Assembly (NCBI GenBank): GCA_002699585.1
Contig: PABP01000036.1
Span: forward strand, 312,333 to 376,332
Origin: Anaerolineaceae bacterium
GTDB taxonomy: Bacteria; Chloroflexota; Anaerolineae; Aggregatilineales; Phototrophicaceae
Reading direction: 5' to 3'
Length of the DNA stretch: 64,000 bases
Shown: positions 27,779 to 36,535 of the stretch, in pieces
Layout: every line of letters begins with the position of its first letter
Position numbering within the stretch: the first letter of the stretch is position 1
Program-made: the position numbers and the translations under genes
Notes under the pieces: generated by a model
What the model was told of the DNA's origin: nothing
The model's database searches: none
Seen by the model: the letters and a program-made list of their open reading frames with translations, nothing else

Positions 27779-27974
27779 CCTTTATCTACCATCCTTTTTC
27801 TGTTCACAAACGTTCAGCCAAATTGGTATAAACCAATTCCCTTTACAGCCCCCAGCTTATGGATAGACTGAGGAATGTTGGCAATCGACATCGCAATAAC
27901 AACAGGCCGCACCTAGTGCGGCTCTGCTTTTGTGAGGTCTTGCCAGCATATCTTGTCATTTAATAAGGATTTAC

Positions 27975-29258
27975 ATGGCTACCCGTACCCTTGCTGTTCG
28001 CAGCCGCGTCGTGGAGCGCTCCCCTATCTTCTATGGGTGGGTCATCTGGCTGGTCGCGACTGTTGGCCTGATCGCCACCTCCCCAGGCCAATCCTTCTCG
28101 GTTTCGCTCTTCAATGACCACTTCATCGCCGATTTCGCCATGTCGCGTACGGATGTCTCCGGATTGTTTGGCCTGGGCACGTTTATCGCGTCCCTCAGCC
28201 TGACATGGGTCGGACGGCAGATGGACCGTCATGGCAGCCGAAGGGTAGGCACGGTTGTCCTGATCCTCTTTGCCGCGGTGCTGATGTCGCTGTCGGTCAT
28301 CATTACCGGACCGCTGACACTGTTTTTCGCCTTTTTTGCCATTCGCTTTTTGGGACAAGGGTCGCTGGGTCTGGTGAGTTCAACGGCGATTGCCCGCTGG
28401 TGGGAAGAAAAACGCGGTTGGGTGATTGGCCTGTCGCTGGTGGGTTTCGCCCTATGGCAGAGCGTTTATCTGACGATTTTGCAGTCGCTGATTGACGCGC
28501 ACGGCTGGCGCACGACCTGGGTCATCCTGGGGGCAGTGATCGCCGTAACGGTTTTGCCCATGTGGTGGTTCTTCATGCGCGATACGCCGGAGCGTCACGG
28601 TCTGTTGCCGGATGGCGCCCTGCCCAAGTCTGAAGAAGAAACCGAAGCCGATGCGGAAAGTGTCATCGCCAATAGCTGGCGGCTTAAAGAAGCCATGCGC
28701 ACGTTCCTGTTCTGGGTGTTCATCCTGGGACGGATCATGCCCGCGGCCTTTGGTACCGGCCTGATTTTCCATCAGGTATCCATCTTTGGGGAAATGGGCT
28801 ACAGCGCGGAAGTCGTCGCGCAGGCATTTGGCGTGACATCGATTGTTAGCGCCATGACGACCATCCTCATTGGGCGTGTCATCAGCCGTTTGCCGCGCCA
28901 GAGCATGGTGATGGCCTTCCAGTTATTCGTACTGGGCAGCGCCATGTTCCTGTCGATGCATGTCACCCAGGATTGGATGCTGTGGGTCTACGCCATGTTG
29001 ATCGGCATCATGATCGGCTGCGGCGGCACCTTTGATGGCACCGTCTGGGCGGATATGTTCGGGCGGCACTACCTGGGCGAAATTCGCGGGTTCGCGTCAA
29101 CGGCGCTGGTCGCTGGCACATCTATCGGGCCGATTTTGTTTGGCCTCAGCTACGATACGTTTGGTAGCTATGATACGGTTCGGTGGGTCGGCATGGTGGC
29201 AGTCGCCATCCCGATGATACTCAGCCTGTTCATGACCAAGCCCCGTCGCCGGGTTTAG
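27975..29258 (+). CDS. MFS transporter
   Basis: A 427-residue polytopic transporter of the major facilitator superfamily with about twelve hydrophobic segments. The opening FYGWVIWLVATVGLIATSPGQ is common in the monocarboxylate/oxalate-formate-like branch, and GRQMDRHGSRR (about 76-86) is the loop 2-3 motif. A charged central loop (EEETEADAES) lies near 220. Substrate unknown. It is a single gene flanked by a terminator on each side. Confidence 0.85.
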   Translation: MATRTLAVRSRVVERSPIFYGWVIWLVATVGLIATSPGQSFSVSLFNDHFIADFAMSRTDVSGLFGLGTFIASLSLTWVGRQMDRHGSRRVGTVVLILFAAVLMSLSVIITGPLTLFFAFFAIRFLGQGSLGLVSSTAIARWWEEKRGWVIGLSLVGFALWQSVYLTILQSLIDAHGWRTTWVILGAVIAVTVLPMWWFFMRDTPERHGLLPDGALPKSEEETEADAESVIANSWRLKEAMRTFLFWVFILGRIMPAAFGTGLIFHQVSIFGEMGYSAEVVAQAFGVTSIVSAMTTILIGRVISRLPRQSMVMAFQLFVLGSAMFLSMHVTQDWMLWVYAMLIGIMIGCGGTFDGTVWADMFGRHYLGEIRGFASTALVAGTSIGPILFGLSYDTFGSYDTVRWVGMVAVAIPMILSLFMTKPRRRV

Positions 29259-29290
29259 AAAAAGCCCAACGCAAAGAAAATAAAGAACGA

Positions 29291-29317
29291 GGGCGCAGAT
29301 TTTTCTGCGCCCTTTTT
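29291..29317 (+). terminator. Intrinsic terminator after MFS gene
   Basis: Stem GGGCGCAGA (29291-29299), T4 loop, TCTGCGCCC (29304-29312), then TTTTT. A textbook intrinsic terminator for the MFS gene. Confidence 0.9.
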
Positions 29318-29318
29318 A

Positions 29319-29361
29319 ACCCTACCTCTAAATCTCCTCCCCGTGATGCGAGGAGACTTCT
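29319..29361. repeat. Short palindromic intergenic repeat, variant
   Basis: ACCCTACCTCTAAAT followed by CTCCTCCCCgtgatgcGAGGAG and CTTCTATTTT. It is the same family as 13958-14000, again between convergent genes. Confidence 0.55.
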
Positions 29362-29376
29362 ATTTTGGACAGCCAC

Positions 29377-31851
29377 TTAGGTCGAATAGGTGTGATACAA
29401 GCTGCCGAGCTTGAGCGTTTCCGCTAGGATGGCAGCGGTTGTTTCTGCGGGTGTCACGACGCGCAGCGTCACCGGTTGGTTAGCTTGCAGATCGATGAAG
29501 TTATCGCTGAACTGGGCATCCGGCAGTTCCAGCCAGACATAGAGCGCCGGAGCCTGGGCCGTCAGCGTGACGTCATAGGTCGTGGCATCCACTTCCGAGA
29601 TAGCGACGATGATTTGCGGATCAAGGAAGACCATGTGTTTGGGTCGTCCGAACAGCACCAGATTGTTCGATACGCGCTCACCATCCACCAGCAGATCAAG
29701 GTAGACCAGCAGATTACGGGCGCTGTACTCAGCAAGCTGCTCAGAGAAATCCAGTTGGGTGACGTGCGTACTGGCAATCGCCCCGACGACGGTTTCCATT
29801 TCTCCCTGGGTGATGAGCGTTCCGGCGGTATCCGTTACGGTATAGACGACCGTCGCTGTGACGGCCTCGGTGTTGTCATTGGTGACATGCACATCAACCG
29901 TCCCGGCGTCACTATCTTCCACACCGGAAACCAGCAGCGGTTGGTAAAAGCGCCGCGCCATATAGTGCAAGGCCTTCCAGCGACCACGCCAGTCGATAGA
30001 AGCCCAACTGGGCGCAGGCCACATATCGTTAAGCTGCCAGTAAAGCGTCCCCATCGTACGCGGCATATTGCGCCGCCAGTGCTCGACAGCATATTTCATG
30101 GCCATACCCTGCAAAATCTGACTCAGCCAGACCAGCTTGTCGAAGGAATTGGGCAGGCGATACCAGTCCAACATGTAATGCATGATCGTGCCGTTGCCGA
30201 TCCCACTACGCTGGTGATGTTCCATCACATAGCTGGTGACATTGCGATCTTCCGGCGCGGTAAATTCATTGACCGTCGCTGGCTCTGGGAACGATTGAAA
30301 ACCAAATTCGCTACAAAAGCGATCCTGGCGCTTGCGATACCACTCGAAGGGGTCTTTGCCATGCCACACAGCCCAGAGGTGGGTATCACCAACGGTTTCG
30401 TCGAAGGGGTCGCGTTCGTTGCCGGGGCTGTGCGGTGAGCCTTGCCAGTAATCGCGCTGGGGGTCGTATTCGTTGATGATGTCGCCCAGCAGGTCACGGA
30501 ACAGCTTATGATAGTCATCCCAGCCTACCGACCGCACCCAACGCGGGTCCAGCATACCTTGTTCGATCTCGTTGTTGCCGCACCACATGGCCAGGGCCGC
30601 ATGATGACGTACCCGTCGCACGTTGTCGATGGCCTCTAGGCGGACGTTGGCCATCCAGTCGTCATTGAACGAGGGGTATACACCACAGGCGAAGATAAAA
30701 TCGTGCCAGATGGCGATGCCGTACTCGTCGCAGAGGTCGTAAAAGCTGTCATCTTCATAGACGCCACCACCCCATAGACGCAGCATGTTCATATTGGCAT
30801 CGGCGGCGGCTTTGACGAAGGGCTGCATAAAAGCACGGTCGGGTTCCGCCGGGTAGGGACTGGCCGGGATCCAGTTCGCACCCTTAGCGAAGAAAGGCAC
30901 GCCGTTACAGCTAAAGAACATGGCATGCCCCCACTCATCAGCGGGTGTTTCCAGCTTGAGGACGCGCAGGCCAATGCGCTTAGCGACCGTATCGAGCAGG
31001 GTATCATCTGAAAATAGCTGGACCTGCACATCGTAGAGCGGCTGCTCGCCCAGGCCATTGACCCACCACAATTGCGGATCGTCGATGGCGAGCGTCACGT
31101 CGGCGCTATCGCCGCTGAGCGCGACGGACTTTTCTGCGACGGTTGCCCCATCGAGCGCGATGGTGATCTTGGCGCTAAGGTCAGCATTGGCGAGCGACTC
31201 CGCAGCCAGCTTGATGGTCAGGTCGACACGATTCGGCTGATGCTCTTGCAGGATGAGCACATCGTCAATACGGGCTGTGTTATAAGCCACCAGTTCGATG
31301 TCGCGCCAGATGCCAGATGTCGGCATTTTTGGGCCCCAATCCCAGCCATAGTTACATGGCTCTTTGCGGATCCAGGCCCCGCTGTTGACGCGCATGGGTT
31401 CGACCCAACCCGCCATTTCGCCCATCGTTTCGTCCATGTGGCGCGCGTACTGCATCGGTGATTGGAAATCGACGCTGAGCGTATTTTCGCCAGGGACCAG
31501 CAGCGCTTTGACGTCAAACTCATAGGTGCGGAACATGTTTTCCGTCTGGGCGATTTGCGTGCCGTTGAGCGTGAGCGTGGCAATCGTATCCAGGCCATAG
31601 CAGCGCAGGAGAACGGCGTCATAGGCCAGCAGGGCCTCATCGACCTGGAAGCTGCGGGAATAGGTCCAGTCGGTTTCGCCGATCCAATTCTGGAGGCGTT
31701 CATTGTCGCGGTAAAACGGGTCGGGGATGACCTCCGCAGCGATTAAATCGGTATGGACACAGCCAGGGACCGTCGCAGAATAAACCGTCTCGGTTCCGGT
31801 CTGGTTCAACTGCCAGGAACCGTTGAGACTTTGTTTATGCATGTGTTTCAA
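29377..31851 (-). CDS. Beta-mannosidase, glycoside hydrolase family 2
   Basis: An 824-residue intracellular enzyme that cleaves terminal beta-mannose residues (EC 3.2.1.25). The order is GH2 sugar-binding domain (LNGSWQLN to about 180, with NYGWDWGPKMPTSGIWRD), immunoglobulin-like domain, then TIM barrel with LRLWGGGVYEDDSFYDLCDE. The acid/base lies in WCGNNEIEQG and the nucleophile in FCSEFGFQSFPE; PRTMGTLYWQLNDMWPAPSW is the family's later signature. No signal peptide. It is divergent from the NanE/ROK pair, which suggests joint use of mannose-containing material. Confidence 0.93.
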   Translation of the reverse strand: MKHMHKQSLNGSWQLNQTGTETVYSATVPGCVHTDLIAAEVIPDPFYRDNERLQNWIGETDWTYSRSFQVDEALLAYDAVLLRCYGLDTIATLTLNGTQIAQTENMFRTYEFDVKALLVPGENTLSVDFQSPMQYARHMDETMGEMAGWVEPMRVNSGAWIRKEPCNYGWDWGPKMPTSGIWRDIELVAYNTARIDDVLILQEHQPNRVDLTIKLAAESLANADLSAKITIALDGATVAEKSVALSGDSADVTLAIDDPQLWWVNGLGEQPLYDVQVQLFSDDTLLDTVAKRIGLRVLKLETPADEWGHAMFFSCNGVPFFAKGANWIPASPYPAEPDRAFMQPFVKAAADANMNMLRLWGGGVYEDDSFYDLCDEYGIAIWHDFIFACGVYPSFNDDWMANVRLEAIDNVRRVRHHAALAMWCGNNEIEQGMLDPRWVRSVGWDDYHKLFRDLLGDIINEYDPQRDYWQGSPHSPGNERDPFDETVGDTHLWAVWHGKDPFEWYRKRQDRFCSEFGFQSFPEPATVNEFTAPEDRNVTSYVMEHHQRSGIGNGTIMHYMLDWYRLPNSFDKLVWLSQILQGMAMKYAVEHWRRNMPRTMGTLYWQLNDMWPAPSWASIDWRGRWKALHYMARRFYQPLLVSGVEDSDAGTVDVHVTNDNTEAVTATVVYTVTDTAGTLITQGEMETVVGAIASTHVTQLDFSEQLAEYSARNLLVYLDLLVDGERVSNNLVLFGRPKHMVFLDPQIIVAISEVDATTYDVTLTAQAPALYVWLELPDAQFSDNFIDLQANQPVTLRVVTPAETTAAILAETLKLGSLYHTYST

Positions 31852-31860
31852 CTTTCTACG

Positions 31861-31890
31861 TAAATGTTCTCAATGTAAATGTTCTCAATA
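31861..31890. repeat. 15-bp tandem duplication upstream of the GH2 gene
   Basis: TAAATGTTCTCAATG is followed at once by TAAATGTTCTCAATA, 10 bp ahead of the beta-mannosidase start codon on the minus strand. It may affect its leader or promoter. The rest of the 239-bp divergent gap shows no clear operator. Confidence 0.7.
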
Positions 31891-32090
31891 ACGACACAGA
31901 TAAACCAGGCACATTTGGACCCTATTATGACCCAAATCAGGCTGGCTAGCATGGCCCTACTGTCATCGGACAGTGCCGCAAATGGTCACCTTCTTTCACC
32001 ATGCGGAAAGTCAGCACCAGCGTATGTCACATTTGCGGTAAAATGGCATCCAAAAATGGCGCTATTTACGGACTATTTCCCAGGTGACTT

Positions 32091-32750
32091 ATGCAACTCA
32101 TTGATTTAATCCCTCAGCGTGGCATTATCGTTTCGTGTCAGGCTGACCCTGATACCCCCACCAACTTTGTCGATATGATTGTGGCCTTCGCAGAATCAGC
32201 ACAGATGGGCGGCGCGTGTGGCCTGCGTTTGAACAGCGCCGAGCACGTCGCTGCTGTCCGTGCGCGAACCTCGCTGCCGATCATCGCCATTGAAAAAACA
32301 ATGCCTCCCGGTGACAAGGTCTTGATTACGGGCGATGTGCAGCAGGTCGCCCCACTGACAGACGCCGGGGCTGAAATCATCGCGTTTGATGCTACCGAGC
32401 GCCAACGGCCCTCATCGCTGCAAACGATTGTCGATGCCATCCACGAACAAGGGGCGCTGGCCCTGGCAGACATCCGCAGTGCCGACGACATCGAACGCGC
32501 CGTTTCCCTGGACGTCGATGCTATCGCGCCGACGCTTTCCGTGTGGGATTTGCCAGAATATGTGCCGGACTTCGCCCTTATCGAAACCATCCGGCGGGAA
32601 TGTGACCTGCCCGTGATCGCTGAGGGCAATTATTGGACGCCGGATGACGTCAAACGTGGCTTTGATGCGGGCGCTTACGCGGTCGTCATCGGCTCAGCCA
32701 TTACGCGCCCCTGGCGCATCACCGAGTATTATGTCCAGCAAACCCGCTAA
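32091..32750 (+). CDS. nanE: N-acylglucosamine-6-phosphate 2-epimerase (ManNAc-6-P epimerase)
   Basis: Converts N-acetylmannosamine-6-phosphate to N-acetylglucosamine-6-phosphate (EC 5.1.3.9). The 219-residue barrel has family landmarks GIIVSCQ near 12, GACGLRLN near 42, ADIRSADD near 125 and the phosphate-binding end VIAEGNYWTPDDV with GAYAVVIGSAITRPW near 175-210. SD AGGTGA precedes the ATG. Its end overlaps the kinase start by 20 bp, so epimerase and kinase are coupled, the usual ManNAc route. No sialate lyase gene is in the window. Confidence 0.9.
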   Translation: MQLIDLIPQRGIIVSCQADPDTPTNFVDMIVAFAESAQMGGACGLRLNSAEHVAAVRARTSLPIIAIEKTMPPGDKVLITGDVQQVAPLTDAGAEIIAFDATERQRPSSLQTIVDAIHEQGALALADIRSADDIERAVSLDVDAIAPTLSVWDLPEYVPDFALIETIRRECDLPVIAEGNYWTPDDVKRGFDAGAYAVVIGSAITRPWRITEYYVQQTR

Positions 32751-33654
32751 ATCGACAGATAAGCTGGCCATCGGCATCGACCTGGGCGGCACCAATGTAC
32801 GGGCGGCGCTCGTCACCTGTGAGGGGGACATTGTCGCGCAGGAACAGCGACCCACGCCAGCCATTGAGGGTCGCTATGCATCTCCGGCTGCACTGGTGCA
32901 GGCGATGGCCGACTGCGCGGCTCCGCTCTTTGGGCAGGCTGATATTCTGGGTGTTGGCGTCGGCAGCGGTGGGCAGTTCGACCCGCGCAGCGGCATCCTG
33001 CTAAGCGTCCATACGGGCGATCCGGCGTTTATCAATGTGCCGATAGCAGCCATGCTCCGCGAGCAGCTTGGTGCACCCGTTTTCATCGACAATGACGTCA
33101 AGGCGGCGGCGCTGGCGGAATTGCAGTTGGGGGCTGGGCGCGGCTATCAGCACCTTATTTGTGTGGCGGTTGGCACCTTTATTGGCGGTGCGCTGGTGAT
33201 GGATGGGCGCATCGTGCATGGTGCGCAGGGCTTGGCTGGCCATCTGGGGCAATTGCTGGATTATGAAACGGGCACCTACATAGAAAATATCGCAGGGGGT
33301 GTGGCACTGGCGCAGCATGCGTTCGCCAGCGGCCTGCTGGAACGTGGCCAGACGACAGTCGATCTGTTTGCAAAGGCAGATTCAGGTCATGACGACGCGG
33401 CACGCTTTATTGCCGATGCGGGGCGCAAGCTCGGCGTGGCCCTGGCTGGACTGGCTCACGCGCTCCAACCTGAAGTCATCCTAGTCGGTGGCAGCGTTGG
33501 CTTGCAAGCGCGCTACATCGACGCCATCAACGCCGGGTTGCAAGCCCACCTGATGCCCAACTGGCAGTCGATACGGGCAGTTCCCATGCAACTTGGGACC
33601 GACGCCGGGAAAATCGGCGCGGCCCTGCGCGTATACGACGAATTGGCTCCCTAA
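32731..33654 (+). CDS. ROK family sugar kinase lacking the zinc motif
   Basis: A 307-residue kinase, probably for N-acetylmannosamine given the overlap with nanE. The start ATG 32731 is chosen because it gives the normal opening DKLAIGIDLGGTNVRAALV; the frame is open further upstream inside nanE. Phosphate loop DLGGTN, catalytic Asp in FIDNDVKAAALAE, and the GLAGHLG region are present. The usual CxCGxxGCxE zinc motif after the GH is absent and replaced by DYETGTYIENIAGG. Some ROK proteins lack it, but the substrate call is weaker for that reason. Confidence 0.82.
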   Translation: MSSKPAKSTDKLAIGIDLGGTNVRAALVTCEGDIVAQEQRPTPAIEGRYASPAALVQAMADCAAPLFGQADILGVGVGSGGQFDPRSGILLSVHTGDPAFINVPIAAMLREQLGAPVFIDNDVKAAALAELQLGAGRGYQHLICVAVGTFIGGALVMDGRIVHGAQGLAGHLGQLLDYETGTYIENIAGGVALAQHAFASGLLERGQTTVDLFAKADSGHDDAARFIADAGRKLGVALAGLAHALQPEVILVGGSVGLQARYIDAINAGLQAHLMPNWQSIRAVPMQLGTDAGKIGAALRVYDELAP

Positions 33655-33658
33655 GCGA

Positions 33659-35053
33659 TTAACGCGGGTCGGTCAAATCCGGCGGGAAGTAAGGAAACTC
33701 GGTTGAGCCGCTCAGTTGGCCAAAGCGGGTAATGGTCGCGGGTGGCTCGATGGTCGGGTGTACGCCCTCAACTTCGGCGATACGCTGCAACAATCGCTGG
33801 CGCAGTTCGGCGGCGATAGGTTGGTGCGATTGGTAACCAATCAGGTTGAACAACTCGTAAGGGTCGGTTTCCAGGTCGTAGAGAAACGCCTCTTGGTAAG
33901 TATCAGCGGCGGACTGTTCCCAGGGGTCGGCATCCGGCGCGACGACGCTATACTTCCACTTTTTGGTACGCAGGGCGCGGCCTAGCTCGGCTTCACTAAT
34001 CTGAATGAACACATCTTCCTGCCAATCTTCAGCCGTTCGCTGGACCAGGGGCAAAAAGCTGTGGCCCTGCATGGCTTCTGGTACGCTGATACCCGCGATG
34101 TCCAGCAGCGTCGGCGGCAAATCCACCAGACTGACGAGCTGTTCCACGCGACCCCCACCCGTAAACGCCCCACCCGTGATGGCCATCGGCACATGCACCG
34201 AGCTTTCGTGGCAAGAACGCTTGTACTCGCCGTTGCGCGTCTTGAAGTGATTGCCATGATCGGCGGTGAAGATGACCACCGTGTTGTCATCAATGCCCAT
34301 GCTCTTGAGGGCATCCAGAACGCGACCAAAGGCTTCGTCGAGGCGCTTGACCATGCCGTAGTAACCCGCTAAGTGTTGCTGTGTCGAGCCGCCGAGTGCT
34401 TGCAGGTCAGGCGGAATCCAGGCGGAGCGATAGGCTTCTTCGTAACCATCCGGCGCAGGGTAGGAATCCGTATGGTTCTGGTGGTGCGGCTCCAGGAAGG
34501 ACAGGAACAGGAAGAAGTTATCGTCTTTGACGGTGTCGATATAGCGAATGGCAGCATCGGTCATGGCATCGACGCGGTAACCGGGCAAACGTTGTTCCTG
34601 GCCATCGCCATCGTACAGGCGGCAGTCATAGGCATCTGAGGTGAATTCCAGCAGATTGGCCGCCAGCCAATCTTGATAGCCGCCGCGCTGCTCCGGGGCA
34701 ACCGGGCCGTGGCTGTCCAAATCGGCCAGGTGCCATTTGCCGATGTACCCGGTTCGATAACCAGCGGTATTAAAATGCTGGGCGATGGTATCCTGGTCGG
34801 GCCGCAGTGAAATCGCATTGCGATAGCAGCCCGTTTCGGTCGCATACAGGCCCGTCTGCATCACCGAGCGACAGGGGCCGCAAACAGGCTGCGGCGTAAT
34901 CGCGTTGGCGACATATGTGCCGCGCTGGGCCGCGCGGTCGAAGTTGGGCGTCAGGCCGAGGGGATTGCCACCCATGCCCGTCGTATCCCAGCGCTGCTGG
35001 TCCGTAAAAAAGACAATAATGTTGGGGCGTTGCGGGTTAGACTGGGACATCAT
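33659..35053 (-). CDS. Type I sulfatase
   Basis: A 464-residue sulfate ester hydrolase. The formylglycine motif C-x-P-x-R is CGPCR at residues 58-62, with C58 the residue to be converted by a maturation enzyme not present in this window. Metal ligands fit FFTDQQRWD near 15-23 and IFTADHGNH near 267-275; GYIGKWHLAD near 98 is the second signature. It resembles choline-sulfatase/iduronate-sulfatase-like members without a clear signal peptide, so a cytoplasmic role on imported sulfated sugars is likely. It is convergent with the ROK gene, with only 4 bp between stops. Confidence 0.88.
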   Translation of the reverse strand: MMSQSNPQRPNIIVFFTDQQRWDTTGMGGNPLGLTPNFDRAAQRGTYVANAITPQPVCGPCRSVMQTGLYATETGCYRNAISLRPDQDTIAQHFNTAGYRTGYIGKWHLADLDSHGPVAPEQRGGYQDWLAANLLEFTSDAYDCRLYDGDGQEQRLPGYRVDAMTDAAIRYIDTVKDDNFFLFLSFLEPHHQNHTDSYPAPDGYEEAYRSAWIPPDLQALGGSTQQHLAGYYGMVKRLDEAFGRVLDALKSMGIDDNTVVIFTADHGNHFKTRNGEYKRSCHESSVHVPMAITGGAFTGGGRVEQLVSLVDLPPTLLDIAGISVPEAMQGHSFLPLVQRTAEDWQEDVFIQISEAELGRALRTKKWKYSVVAPDADPWEQSAADTYQEAFLYDLETDPYELFNLIGYQSHQPIAAELRQRLLQRIAEVEGVHPTIEPPATITRFGQLSGSTEFPYFPPDLTDPR

Positions 35054-35197
35054 TCACGGCTCACAATCAGATAAAAATCAATCTATTTGTTTAAGTATAG
35101 TATGGCGTTGCGGGGCATCCAAGCCAATGGACGAAACCAATTAATTCTAATTTTAACGATCATGGGGGAAGTTCCCCAAACCCGACTTTATAGGTGA

Positions 35198-35250
35198 TGA
35201 CATTTGTCACTGACACACTATTTGTCTAAAGACGTACACTTTTAATGTAC
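35198..35250. promoter_or_regulatory. Two candidate operators between sulfatase and XRE-cupin genes
   Basis: TGACA-TT-TGTCA (35198-35209) and GTACA-N7-TGTAC (35234-35250) are perfect inverted repeats in the divergent gap. The second lies 10-17 bp ahead of the regulator's possible start codons and is a natural site for autoregulation. Both assignments rest on symmetry and position only. Confidence 0.4.
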
Positions 35251-35260
35251 CTAAAGTGAG

Positions 35261-35854
35261 GTGATTGTGGGAAACTCAGACCCTAGTGACGTCGGCCCAG
35301 GCATACGCACCATTCGTGAAGAACTCGGCCTTTCTCTGCGGGAAGTCTCTGCACGGGCGGGATTATCCGTTAATGCCATCAGCCGGATTGAACGCGGCGA
35401 TAACTCACCGACGGTGGCATCGCTGCATCTGATCGCGGAAGCGTTAGGCGTTTCCATCACAGAATTTTTCGTCAAGCAGGCCGAGCAGACGGTGATCTAT
35501 TTGCAACCCGCTGATCGCTCTGCGTCGGAATATGCGACGATGCAGATCGAGAGCCTGGGCAGCGGCCTGCGCAACCAGCAGCTAGAGCCGTTCATGATTA
35601 CAGTACAGCCCGGTCATGCGGTCGATACCAAGCCGATTACCCATGCTGGACAGGAGTTCGTCTACTGTCTGGAGGGCAATCTCTGTTATCGCGTGGGCGA
35701 TCAAGCCTTCAAGCTGGCACCCGGTTGCAGCCTGTTGTTCGATGCAGGCCAGCCGCACTACTTCTGGAACAATTCCAGTGAAGTGGCGCGCTTGATCTTC
35801 GTGTTCCAGGCGGCTTCCGGCCATCCGATGAAGCGCCATACATCCACGCCGTAA
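35261..35854 (+). CDS. XRE-type regulator with C-terminal cupin domain
   Basis: A protein of about 195 residues. Residues 10-70 form the helix-turn-helix (GPGIRTIREELGLSLREVSARAGLSVNAISRIE is the family pattern; key part SVNAISRIERG). Residues 120-190 form a small cupin (PITHAGQEFVYCLEG, then LFDAGQPHYFWN). The start is GTG: either 35261 or 35267; GAGG at 35258 favours 35267 by spacing. Such regulators sense small molecules through the cupin. It is divergent from the sulfatase gene, which may be its target. Confidence 0.82.
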   Translation: MIVGNSDPSDVGPGIRTIREELGLSLREVSARAGLSVNAISRIERGDNSPTVASLHLIAEALGVSITEFFVKQAEQTVIYLQPADRSASEYATMQIESLGSGLRNQQLEPFMITVQPGHAVDTKPITHAGQEFVYCLEGNLCYRVGDQAFKLAPGCSLLFDAGQPHYFWNNSSEVARLIFVFQAASGHPMKRHTSTP

Positions 35855-36009
35855 CCCCATTATGGTGAGGTTACAAGTGATTTTTGGCCTAGCAGGCGGC
35901 TAGAGCCTATTCCCCTGACAATATCGCTATAGACTGGCGATCATGATTTAGAGTCGGGTACCTATCATTGCGTACCCCTGCTTCATGTATCCCTTATTCG
36001 CTTAAAAAC

Positions 36010-36048
36010 GGAAAAAGAAAAGAGGTGCAGTGTCGCGAGCTGCACCTC
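36010..36048 (-). terminator. Terminator of the hox operon
   Basis: Stem GAGGTGCAG (36022-36030) and CTGCACCTC (36040-36048). Read on the minus strand the stem is followed by TTTTCTTTTTCC, an intrinsic terminator 32 bp past the last gene. A second stem, GCTCGCTG (36067-36074) with CAGCGAGC (36085-36092), spans the stop codon of the protease gene. Confidence 0.8.
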
Positions 36049-36079
36049 AATTTTGGGGTAATACCTGCTCGCTGGGCGT

Positions 36080-36520
36080 TCAGTCAGCGAGCAAGCGCTG
36101 GATTGCAGTGATTGCCTGGGGAACAGCGGCCTCCACCACTTCAGAAAAATTGTCCCCCAGGTCAAACAGTGTCCCGGTGATGGTCACCAGGTAAGTCGGT
36201 GGGCATTGCCCATATAAGGTATCGGCTAAGCGCAACAATTCTGAGGGAGTAAAGGCATGCGCTTCTCCGAGTTGTGCTGCGGGTTGGACGTGCTGCACCT
36301 GGACCTCGCCAGGGGTGCCTTCGATAGAGGCATCGACAAAGATGATGCGCTCGGCTTCGGCCATCGACGCGGCGATTTCTGGTAGCAGTTGGTGCGTCTG
36401 GATGACGCGCACCTGCGATTCATCAACCACCGGGGCGAGTTGATCCGTGACCAACCAGCCCACGCCATCGTCCTGGCGCATGGTATTGCCGTAGCCGATA
36501 AGCAGCTTCATCACGTCCAT
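36080..36520 (-). CDS. hoxW: NiFe hydrogenase maturation protease (HoxW/HycI type)
   Basis: Removes the C-terminal extension of the hydrogenase large subunit after nickel insertion. The 146-residue protein has the family features GYGNTMRQDDGVGW (residues 9-22, with the nickel-sensing Asp/Glu region), FVDASIEG near 77-84 and PPTYLVTITGTLFDLGDNFSE toward the end. ATG 36520 and ATG 36511 are both possible. It follows the large-subunit gene by 15 bp and is last in the hox operon. Other hyp maturation genes are not in this window. Confidence 0.85.
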   Translation of the reverse strand: MDVMKLLIGYGNTMRQDDGVGWLVTDQLAPVVDESQVRVIQTHQLLPEIAASMAEAERIIFVDASIEGTPGEVQVQHVQPAAQLGEAHAFTPSELLRLADTLYGQCPPTYLVTITGTLFDLGDNFSEVVEAAVPQAITAIQRLLAD

Positions 36521-36535
36521 TTCATTTACTGATGG

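Larger units (their letters stand above)
27640..27974. other. 335-bp non-coding gap
   Basis: Contains a run of CACAGAGA-like phrases (27650-27690), a terminator hairpin (27696-27722) and a 28-bp palindrome (27751-27778), listed separately. The remaining 190 bp probably hold the promoter of the MFS gene; no convincing motif was fixed and no gene is supported. Confidence 0.6.

Noticed and set aside
32644-32730. Upstream in-frame extension of the ROK kinase
   Set aside because: It lies inside nanE and reads as low-complexity out-of-frame sequence; ATG 32731 gives the normal family N-terminus.
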